From the NCBI GenBank assembly GCA_036346375.1, contig CM070508.1:22512852-22576851 (forward strand): a stretch of 64,000 nucleotides of DNA, in the 5' to 3' direction. Within the stretch, counting starts at the first letter, position 1, and each line of letters opens with the position of its first letter. Below the pieces are notes generated by a model. That model saw only the letters and a list, made by a program, of their open reading frames with translations, was not told the DNA's origin and ran no database searches. Both the position numbers and the translations under genes were made by a program. Positions 11,463 to 21,500 of the stretch are shown piece after piece. The DNA is from Guadua angustifolia. Its lineage: Eukaryota > Streptophyta > Magnoliopsida > Poales > Poaceae.

Positions 11463-11899
11463 CAGGACCGGTCAGACGCGGAACCGTGTGACGGCGGGCC
11501 CTCCACGCCGTCGCTCAACCATCCGCAGAACGGAAGTAAGCCGGCAGCTCAGAATCGCACGTAGTGTGCAGCGTCGTTAAAATTCCATTAGCGGTAAGTA
11601 AAAGAGTGCGAAAACTTCATACCATCAGGAACCCAGCTGGTCGATCCGAAGAAACTCGTTTCAAGCACCAAACCGAAGTGTCCCAACCGCCGCCCTCAAT
11701 GCGGACAACCTAGACCATGGGTCAAGTCCACGTCTTTGGTCTAGCAACATGAGAGCGCCAAGAAGACGCCTAACTCTCGCCATCGTCGCTGTACTGCGTG
11801 GTTACAAAGCAAATTCATGGTTAGAAAGCAAATTCATGGTACACGTTGCAACTACAAAAATTAAATGAAAAGTAATGCAATGTTCCATATTCAAATATT

Positions 11900-12155
11900 A
11901 CATTAACGGGATAACGAATAAGCGGTACATAGAATCGAAAATACATTGACGGGAATAACAAATAACTGGTACATAGAATCAAAAATACATTGACGGGTAT
12001 AACAAATAACTGGTACATAGAATCGAAAATACATTGACAGGGATAACAAATAACTGGTACATAAAATCGAAAATACATTGACGGGTATAACAAATAACTG
12101 GTACATAGAATCAAAAATACATTGACGGAGACAACAAATAACTGGTGCATAGAAT
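11900..12155. repeat. 44-bp minisatellite, six units
   Basis: Units start with ACATTGACGG at 11943, 11987, 12031, 12075 and 12119, plus a 43-bp first unit at 11900, at a strict 44-bp period. Each contains AACAAATAACTGGTACATAG. It lies between the PMD gene and the transposase. Apparent ORFs here (Tyr/Phe/Cys-rich) are artefacts of the repeat. Confidence 0.95.
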
Positions 12156-12159
12156 TGCA

Positions 12160-14226
12160 TTATCCACAATGACGACGCGCCTCAGACTCGTCCATATCGT
12201 TCCTAATACGCGCGTGTCCTTCGACGCCCGACCTTCGCTTCAACATTCGGATGTCCGTACCCATCGATGCCCTCGAGGGGGCCGCCGTGAACGATCCATC
12301 GACCCGCACCAGACACCTCGTTATGCCACGTGTTGAAAACACTTTGCTTGTAGTAGTAGTGGGAGATGTACGGACGACATGACTGGTGTGTCTCGCTTTC
12401 TTCGCGGCAATCACGTCGCGAGCACACGGCAAGTGTAGCAGCGTGGCTTCGGTAGAGCACTCGCGATCGGCAGCCTCGAGTATGCACAGATGGGAAGTCC
12501 TCTCGGTGGGCACCTCTTCGACCCGGCCACCGCGAGGCACGTGGTACCTCCGCTCCACGCCACTCTCCGTGTCAAGCGATGTGTCTGTGGTTTTCGTGTC
12601 TTGTTTGCCATGTACGTAGAGACAACCGTCGAGTACGACAACCGATTGTCGGACATACATGCAACGGAGGCCTTGTACCGCTCAACGAAATATCTTTGGG
12701 TGCCTAGTAACACACCTCAACAATGCCCACCAACGGAGGCATCTCGCGCTTTCATTACCCGGTTGTAAATCTCCGCCAGTTGGTTGTCATTATTCCATAG
12801 CGGAACCGCCCTCGTCATGCGCGAATGGACCATTTCTCCAACGGCTCGTGTCGATCCAATCCGTGAAACTCTTTATGCTTGCCCCGCCTACGCCGGATGT
12901 TTGCGCGTCGGTCGGAGCGCACACAAGGTCAGGTCATCTCCTTGCTCGTGGTACACCATAGGGTTCCTTGACGAGCTAGCGCCATCCCTTGGATTGATGA
13001 TTGCTTTCTGGTTAGTTCATCCAACGCCCTCCACAAATGACTCGAACTTCCTCCACCGGTTCTGCTTGCCTGTACCGCTTGAACATGTTCATAAGTTCCT
13101 TGTTCCTGAACTGACGGAAAAAATTGGCACCCATGTGCCTCATGCACCACCTGCTCTTCAGGTCTGGCCACTTCGCTGCTCCCACGACGTCGGACCCTTG
13201 TTGCATATCCACGATCGCCCTCAGCAACCCTGCATGTCGGTCATGGATGACACATACATCGGGGCGGTCTTGCACAACTGCCATCTTGACTCTTTCAAGA
13301 AACCAGTACCAGCTCTCCGTGTTTCCCCCTCCACGAAGGCCAATGCGACCGGTAGAACCTGGTTGTTGGCGTCCACCGCGATTGCGATTAGAATCGCCCT
13401 TGTATTTCCTCAGGAGGAATGTGCCGTCCATGCAAATGACCGGCGATGATGCTGAAGGCATTAATGCATGCGCCGAGGCGAAGAAGGCCCACAGCAAGAC
13501 CCACTTACCGCAAGACGCACCATCCGCGGAAACTCCGAAGGTCGATGACCGCATGGGATTCCTACTTGATTTGCCCCGAGCAAGTGTGGAATATTCTCGT
13601 AAGAAGCCTCGTATGTCCCGAACCGTATTTGTAAAGCTGTTCTTTTGCTCTCCATGCCTTTCCGTAGCTAATCTTGTATTGAAACCTCTCCTCGGTACTC
13701 GATAATGGATCGAGGTCGAAAGCGGATTGTCGACGATCGACCATAAACACATTTGCCACCCAAGTGGACGACAGATTATGTGTTCCGCCCGCTTGCTCCG
13801 CTTGGCGATTATGCTCCGTCACTATGGAACATTTCCGAGAGTCCCTCCACTTCCCCTTGTATGCATGCACCCGCCATGGGCACGAATCAACTACGCACTT
13901 CACGTCGTAGTCTTTTTTGCTGGACTTCACTACCCTGAATTGGCGCCGAAGAGACATTGACCAGTACTTTACCGCATCCATCACGGCCTCCTTGTCTTTA
14001 TATATGGCCCCCTGCGCGACCTCGTTCTCAAGATACTCCCATGCATCTCTCTGCCTTCATTCATTGTCAGGTCTTCGAAATTATATTTAGTCCACGCACC
14101 GGGGACAGGCACCTCAGGAGTATTGTCCTCCTCGTCCGAGCGTTCGCCATCAGGGACTTCCTCATCCGCACGGTCCTCCTCCTCCATCAACTCGACTATG
14201 TGCTCCACCTCCTCCTCGTCGGCCAC
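12160..14226 (-). pseudogene. MULE transposase, broken
   Basis: Minus-strand order is as follows. An acidic N-terminal segment lies at 14226-13981 (EEEVEHIVELMEEED). The MuDR N-terminal domain is at about 13950-13800 (FRVVKSSKKDYDVKC, then CPWRVHAYKG). The catalytic core is in 13752-13012: first Asp in MDGTFLLRKYKG, then ESWYWFLERV, second Asp in IHDRHAG, and the CxxH-type WCMRHMGANF. The SWIM zinc-finger region is near 12420-12390 (HLPCARDVIAA, with Arg where the usual zinc-binding His stands). Frameshifts break it near 13830, 13500 and in the C-terminal third. The catalytic Glu cannot be placed with confidence. An intact copy would cut and paste elements with matching ends. Confidence 0.85.
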
Positions 14227-14420
14227 CCCCCGCCTCCACGGTGGCTCCTCGCCTCGATCCCGTCGCCACCGCCAACCTCGCCACCACCTTCATCATCGTT
14301 GTTGCATATCGTATTCCTCCTCCGTAATATCTACCCGACATCACGCACCTCCGACACCGATGGAGGTACCGTACCACTCTACCAAAGAACATGAGCGCCG
14401 ACCCGCCTACAACAGACTCC

Positions 14421-14477
14421 AACATAGCTCCTCCATGCCGAGGTCGCGTTAATAGGATCACTCTCCATAAAAAGTCC
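14421..14477. repeat. Left copy of the duplication flanking the truncated LTR
   Basis: AACATAGCTCCTCCATGCCG through AAAAAGTCC recurs at 16779-16836 with a single-base indel and one substitution. The two copies bracket the truncated LTR copy 14478-16754. Confidence 0.9.
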
Positions 14478-16754
14478 GAAGCCCCTCTTGCGCCTTGCAA
14501 GTACTGGCCCCGACAAACCGCACAACCCAAATGGCGAAGTCAAATAACGATACATACAAATTACTTAGCAGTCGCACTCCATATAGACATGTGGTTGTCT
14601 TGTATAGCATGGCCCAAGGTAACACTACAATAGGTCCTTAATTGACTAGGGCGACAATCACATTCCAAAAATTTTGTGCATCCCGCACCCGCCATTCAAC
14701 CAATTCCGCCCCGGTCTAAATCATTTTTCACTTTTAATTTCAAATTAATATCGGCAACACCAATTGCCATAATTTCCAAAATTCCTTTTTAATCAAGAAT
14801 GAAATCATTTCCATAATGGTAAGGTACCGACGTGATTAAGCATGGCTAAGCATTTTCTACCGTTCCCATAATACCAAAAATGATTATTATTAACAATACT
14901 TAATTTTCCTAGGGTGTCAATGATTGTCAACATGAATACCAATATGGTTATAACAATTTGGCATTTATCTAAGCATTTAAAAATGACATTAAAATACCAT
15001 TCATGATTCAAATAGCATGCAACAATTTAAAACAAAATAGCATTTCATAAATTTGGGTTCAACATGGTCAAGGAGACTTGCCTTCACTCTCTTCCGCTGC
15101 TGCTACCTCCGCTGGATGCTCCTCTCGCTCAACCGGTGCGTCGTCTACACGCGAAACACGTGAATCGAGGCAAAATAATAAATAAACAGAAATAAATAAA
15201 ATTCAAAAATTCACAAAAATGACACCAACAGATAGATCTTGATTTTAGATGAATTTATAAATTTGAATCGTTCGAATCGGAGTTCGAACGGAGGAGAACG
15301 GGGCTTCCGAAGTTTTAATGGAGAGAAAATCGGGAAAATAAATAGAAGATGACACGTGTCGCTACGCGATTGGATGAATATTCGGATTTTTCGGATTTTT
15401 CAGCGAATAAACGAATTAAATCGTGTCGCTGACATGCGGGGCCCACAGGTCAGTGACTCAAGCCTTGGCTCGGTGGCGATGACGTGGCGGTGACGTGGTG
15501 GACACGCGGACCCTAGGGCACACATGGCGTGACGTGGCACACACGTGGCATCCACTTGGCGCCGACGTGGCGAACGAGCGGAGTTTTGCTGACGTGGCGA
15601 TGACGTTGTGATGACATGGCGCAACATGGCAGACACGCGTGCTACGGCGGTGAAGTGGTGGCGAGGTGGCGCAGACGTAGCACCAGGCGATGCTGACTCG
15701 ACGGCTACGCGGGAAGTTAGGGTTTACGTGGCGCCGACGAGGCGGACACGAAGGCGACACATGGGTGACGAGGCGGCTGGGGCTTACCGAAACTTCGTGG
15801 CGAAGATCTGGCCGTGAATGAGCGATCGGACGGCGACGTTCAAACGAAGGGGCTCGACGGCGAGGCAACTGCGCAACCCGCCGGAGTCGGAGAAGATGGC
15901 GAGCAAATCCACGGAAGAACGTCGGATCGAACGGAAGAGTTAGCAAATCCGGAAGAGCGTGAAGAGACAAACTCAAGCGGCACCAAAAAGGCGGCGAGAC
16001 TCACCGGAGTGAGAGAAATCCACGGCGGAACGGCTCGGTCACGGCGGAGAACTTCGGCGAGGTCAAGCGGCCACCACACAGCGCCTCCGCCGGGGAGATT
16101 TGGGGGAAAAGGAGCGGCGCGGAGAGGAAAACCTAGAGACGGCGGCTACAGTGTCTTAAATAGCCTAGGGACGCGCTAAACGACACGGAAGTCGAGGTTG
16201 GTCTGCGGCGCTAGGGATACGGGCGGCGGCGCTGATTCGAGGCGACGTGGCTTCTTCGTGTCCGGACGATGAAGATCGGGCGGTGGGAAATAACCACGAT
16301 TTAGGGTTTGGTTTTTAACTGAGAGTGGCGGCGCGGACCGTGGCCGTCTGATCGGCGATCGACGGCTGAGATGCGAGGGTGTTAGGGTTTAAGCCGGAAT
16401 GGGCCGAAGCACAGTAACGGGCCGAACAGGAGATGAATAGTGAACTCGGCCCGAAGAGAAAAAGAAAAGAAAATCCATTTTAATTCCCAGAAAATTTTAG
16501 AAATTCAAATAAACGTCAAATAAATCAAATAAATAGCAAATAAATTCGGATAAATTCCCAAAAATACTGAGAAAAATCAGATTAAGCACAAGGATCCCAA
16601 CTAAAATAATAAATAATTAATTTGAAGTATAAATTATTTAAATTAAATCCTTGTTGACTTGGAAAATTCAAGTTGTCGTAATTAATTCGAGAAAAATTTT
16701 ACGGGTTCGGGTTTTGAAATTCGAGTTCAAGAAAATCCAAAACGGAATGTTACA
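14478..16754 (-). mobile_element. Truncated chromovirus LTR (family C), minus orientation
   Basis: The reverse complement starts TGTAACATTCC at 16754 and follows the LTR at 41581-44890 through its whole upstream part, including the CACGTGGC-rich block and TTAGATCGGGGCGGA-type text. It stops at the position equivalent to about 43963 (AAGAGGGGGCTTC). The last 930 bp or so of the LTR are missing, so it is not an ordinary solo LTR. It lies upstream of the MULE transposase gene. No coding sequence. Confidence 0.85.
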
Positions 16755-16778
16755 CCGGCTCGCTTCAACAGCGTACCC

Positions 16779-16836
16779 AACATAGCTCCTCCATGCCGAG
16801 GTCGCGTTAATAGGGATCACTCTCTATAAAAAGTCC
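16779..16836. repeat. Right copy of the duplication flanking the truncated LTR
   Basis: Partner of 14421-14477. The 20 bp or so before both copies are also loosely alike (CAACAG...CC). MULE sequence resumes after it. Confidence 0.9.
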
Positions 16837-17826
16837 TTCAGACGGCTTACTATCGCTTCTAACCCTTGTTAGAATTAACACTGGGCATCCAAACCGAACA
16901 TCCAAATATAAACTCCATCAAACCCTCAGATGTCCTATCTCTCGGCCTAGATATGCCTCAGATGATCATTGAAAATGCCGACAAATCGACTCCATTCGCC
17001 CTCGTGTTATCTCCCCATCTCTATAGAATATCTGAAAATACAATGTCTCCGACATATCGCCTACAACGTCGAACCGAAAAAATCATCATTTCTCCACCTA
17101 ACCGCTATATAAATGTCACAATATATTGTCGTCAAATTTTACCCTATTGATTTGTAACAGCGCTGCTATATTTTTAAATATACTAATTTTTAACGTAACA
17201 CGGTCATTGACTATAAATAAGTAATTCGATTACCTATATTACATACCGCAAATACTAAATATTAAATCTCTAAAATATTAAATACATAAATACTAAATAT
17301 TAAATCTGTAAATATTGCCTAATATTTCTACTATCCAATCCTAACTAAATTAAATTTCCAAAAACTATATTGATTCTCAACATTTCTAAATACTACAATC
17401 CTAATATGTCTAAATACTATATTAAATCTCTAAACATTGCCTAATATTTCTACTACCAATCCTAATATTTCTAAATATTACAAAATACTAAAATTTAAAA
17501 AAATTACATATAAATTTACGGCCTTACCTTCAAAAAACGATGAATATTTTCCCTCTTTTTTCTTCCCTCTTTTTTTTCCTCTCCTTCCTCTCCTCTTCTT
17601 CTCCTCGCTCTCACTCTCTCTCAAGAACAATAAATGGAAACTTGAGATCGCCTCATGGTATAAAATACCGGTCGCCAGGGCCACGCTGATCGCCTGACCA
17701 CGGCGATCACTGGCGACGCTCGACAGCGTGTCCCCGTCAAGACACGTAGCTCCAACGGCGCCTGCTTCCGATCGTTGGCGGACCCGCCTTCGCCCGATAG
17801 GCGATCGCCTGGCGGGGCGATAGACG
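16837..17826. other. MULE right internal end, no gene; degenerate AT-rich repeats
   Basis: About 17245-17490 holds imperfect repeats built on CTAAATATTAAATCTCTAAA and ATTGCCTAATATTTCTACTA. From about 17690 the DNA becomes GC-rich with several GGCGATC words (for example 17801-17823), mirroring the left subterminal region. Confidence 0.5.
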
Positions 17827-17904
17827 GGTATTTTTCAAAAATTTTCCCTCGGGCGACTAGTTCTGAAAAAACGATTAAAAATAAATATTAAATAAAAAAA
17901 ATTC
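17827..17904 (-). repeat. MULE terminal inverted repeat (right)
   Basis: Reverse complement of 6445-6522 over about 60 bp. Followed by the second copy of CCCTCCCGAC at 17905-17914. Confidence 0.9.
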
Positions 17905-18086
17905 CCCTCCCGACTCCATGCGCGGCGTGCTTGTTGGTCCGGGTTAATGGGCCGCCCACTTCCATTTGCTCGGCTCCAGTGCAGAGAAAGACCGCCTGTC
18001 CATCCGTCAAAGGGCCCTGTTTAGGAAGCTCAACGTCGAAAGAACTTTGCTTGAGGGCTAGGTTGAAGTTGGAAAAAAAAATAGGA

Positions 18087-18326
18087 TCAGAGAATTTTCA
18101 GGTACTGCCTTAAAACCTCAATGTTCAACTTCACCTTCACCCAGTAGAGATCATGGCGATTAAATGGAAAAATCGAGTCGACCAAAGCCCCAGCATGATC
18201 AACATCAGCTTCAGGATTCAATTCAATTCGTTGAAAGAAATGTGAATCCTGCCGCGAGAGCTTTATAGAGCCATGACTACTCCACTTAGCGGCAGGTGCG
18301 CGCAAGAAAAAACTGAAGAATATCAC
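18087..18326 (-). CDS. Unrecognised exon-like ORF (79 codons)
   Basis: The frame reads as ordinary mixed-composition protein (for example HFFQRIELNPEADVDHAG, then DLYWVKVKLNIEVLRQYL), unlike the low-complexity shadow frames around it. I do not recognise a family. It lies between the MULE end at 17904 and the stop of the DUF632 gene at 18592, on the same strand. It could be a remnant of a neighbouring gene, a transposon fragment, or chance sequence in the 3' untranslated region. Start codon uncertain. Confidence 0.25.
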   Translation of the reverse strand: MIFFSFFLRAPAAKWSSHGSIKLSRQDSHFFQRIELNPEADVDHAGALVDSIFPFNRHDLYWVKVKLNIEVLRQYLKIL

Positions 18327-18591
18327 AACAAAAAAATTGCCATTTACCAGAGACCAAGGCTTTCATCTGACTAGTTCAGCAAGCTAGTGATACTGCAACC
18401 TCATGCCAAATCACCCTTAAGAATTCAATAAATAATAATAAAAAAGAAACAGCCACCATGCCTAGCGGTTCTCATCTGAAGAGCTAAGCTACACGTACCG
18501 GAAAAAAGAAAGGGATAGGGAAACAACATAAGCGTTACAGCATTTTAGGGGAGATTGTACTAGCATCGTAACTCCTGTACATATTCTTGAG

Positions 18592-21500
18592 CTAGTTGTT
18601 CCCCTGATCTTGCATCAGCGACATCAATCGCAGCTTTGAGTACATATCGAAAGAAGCATGGGAGAAGTCCGTCAGGGCACGGAATAGCTCTGGCAAGTGC
18701 GCCTTCAGGATCGAAAGAGATTTTTCCCTGACTTGCTTCGATAACTTGTTATGGGCTTCAATCTCTTCGTCCAGCTTGTTCTTTAAGCTCTCTACTGCAA
18801 ATCTCTTTTCTGAAATTGCATCCTTTTCGCTTGTCCCTTCACCGCTCTCTGGATCAACATCAAATGTTCTGCGCTGTGCATGCTTGTGACACCAATCCTC
18901 AAAAGCCCGAGCCTTTCGCATGTATTCCTTGCGAGTTTGTTCACAATTCTCCTTCTGTCTCAACTCCTCATCTTGAACACTTAAAATGGTGTCCAGTACC
19001 GCTCGAAAACTAACAATGGCGGTCTTGGCAAGATCATCAGGCAGCTTAGTTAGATGCTCATTCCACACTTGGAGAAAGGCTTTAATAGGAGGCTGCTGCA
19101 TCCTGGGTGGAGATGCTACTTTCTCCTTTAAGCTGCTCTCTATGGGTATAAGGTTCAATTTCAACCAGCTACAGAGAGCATCTGTGTAATCCTTTTGATA
19201 ACTCATGAGATCGCTAAAATTCGTGTTCCACTTCTCTACTATATCACGGAGCTGACGTGTGTGGCTGTGGTGATGCCCACTTGTTTCGATATTGGAATTG
19301 GAAATGTCAACTGACTTCAGATTGAACACGGTTTTCAGCTGGTTTTCGTGATGCATGCACATGTCCTCCCACATTTTCGCCATCCTAAAAAAAAATAGCA
19401 CCAAATAAAGATCATAAAATGGTCTGTTGTGTGTTACCAGATCTCATCATTTAGCAGATCACAAGCACATAAACCAAAGAAAACAGCAAAAATGTGTGAT
19501 GGCACTAAATATTATAAGTATATACGGATTTGCCATTTCTAATGCCCCTGAAATTTTCTCAAGTCGAAGTCAATTTTTGTGACCACAGGATTTGTATAGA
19601 GATTGATGTGCCATATGATTGATCCAATGGATAAACAATGTGATTTATGCTTAAGAAAATTTCAGTCACCTTACAAATGGAAAACCCCAAGTTTATAACC
19701 ATGGGAAGACAGGTTAGACAACAAACACTGTTAATGCACTGGTCCAAGCCCAGCTAAACTCATTGAAGACTGTAGTTACTGAATCATAAAACGCTATAGA
19801 AGAGTACTGAACTCAGGTGTGCTTTCAACAATGCATGAAACCAGAGAATAGATTAGGGAATATTTAATTGAGATGAGCAAGTTAGTAGATCGATATATTA
19901 GTGTTCTAAAAGCAAATCTGAAAAGCCAGTGGTCACAGCAATTAGCATTCTCATGCAAGACAAAGATGCACTATGCGTCCAAATTACCTGTCAGCAAGAT
20001 CCAAGAGTCTTGGATAAAGTTGATTATCACGGAGATGCTGAATCTCTGACACTGTTGAATCCATTGATTGCATATCAACTACATACCTTGTATGCAAATG
20101 GGTTACAGCAGCTTTAGTTTTCTCCAGAACCTCAGTAGCAGCATTGTTTTTCTTTTGTCTATTTAACAAGGCAACCTTCCGCTGATACTCAAGTTTCATA
20201 ATCTCACCGGCCTGTGCAATTGAAAAATATAAGCTGTATTAGACAGTTGCAGATAAAAAAGGGAACAAATATCAACAAGGACAATGTGAAATCAGTGCAG
20301 TACCAATCCCTCAATTTTTCATTGCTTTGGAAATCATGCTTGTTTTCATTCCAAAAGATTTTTCACAGCAGCAACCAACTGCTGGGTTATTGCCAACTTT
20401 GTTGTGTATTAACCACCGGTAAACAAACTAAGTACTAGAATTTTAAGGCATTTCTATGCTAGTCCAAATGAAAAAGAGCATCACTGTCAGAACAGCTATG
20501 GCAAGATCAGCAGTTTGGTATTTTCATCAATTTTGCCTGATTCTTGTAATCAAACACAATTGCTTCCAAAAAAAGTTCTGCTCACTACTACATTTTGTTT
20601 TAGAATGTGGGAAGCATGTCCTAACAGAATAGCCACATTAAAACAAACCATGTAAGCAAGTGTGATGTAGCAATTGAAAACTATCCATTCTAATGTGAAC
20701 TCTGAACTTTGTGATTAGAATAATATACATAAAACTCGACATAGAAAATACATATGCATTTGTATTGACCATACAGTTTCATGCATATTGAGAGAACAAG
20801 TTTTATAGTTGCTTTAATTCACTATGGTAACTTCAAGGTTTTGAATTATTTTACAATGATTCAATACTACAAACTGCAAAGTGTGCTGTCACACAGTATT
20901 CAAAGTTTAGTGTTACTGTGCTACGCGATTCGATAATCCCCATATATATGTTTGTGCTCAGTAACTTGGCATATGAAGACTGAAAGAAAATCAGTACAAC
21001 GTAGCAATGGGTCACATCTCTGATCTCTTCAGTTAGTACTCTAGTCAAGAGGATAAAAATTAGAACATCTTGCTAGTTTTCATGTCACAAAAAAGCTACA
21101 GATCATTTTTGTGGACTAAACAAGAACAAATTCTGCATGTTTCTATGACGTAAGGTGATGGTTTTTTTTTATCTATTTCAAAAAAGTTTCTAAACAAGCA
21201 TCATCTCTACTGCCGAAAAAGTGTAGTTTCATAGAACCATTGTGAAACGTCTTCAAAACTAGTTCAGAACATAGAGGTCCAAATAGCTAAGCAAAAAACA
21301 TCATCATTAACTAGAGGAATGAAATGAACCTTCACTTCATCATAGAGCTTTTTCTCCCAGGCCAAAATTTTATCTATGACAGTTGCCAGAGTCTCCCATT
21401 CATCATTTTCAAAGTCATCCTTCCCATCATCACCATTTTGCATGTCTCTGAAGGATCTATTCCATGTTATTATTTTCATGACTCTAGCAGAATGATCGAT

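Larger units (their letters stand above)
6445..17904 (-). mobile_element. Mutator-like element (MULE), 11.46 kb, carrying transposase and PMD gene remnants
   Basis: Both ends start GAATTTTTTTT and share an inverted repeat of about 78 bp (6445-6522 and 17827-17904), including TAATCGTTTTTTCAGAACTA. Immediately outside, the 10-bp sequence CCCTCCCGAC occurs as a perfect direct repeat at 6435-6444 and 17905-17914, which is the target-site duplication expected of MULEs. Inside, on the minus strand, are a frameshifted MULE transposase (12160-14226) and a plant-mobile-domain gene (10310-11462). A truncated chromovirus LTR (14478-16754) is secondary. The intact duplication and TIRs show that the unit moved as one piece. 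With the transposase broken, it would now need a helper. Confidence 0.9.

Noticed and set aside
11900..12155. Regular repeats considered as a CRISPR-like array
   Set aside because: The units are contiguous 44-bp tandem copies with no unique spacers, in a plant nuclear genome.
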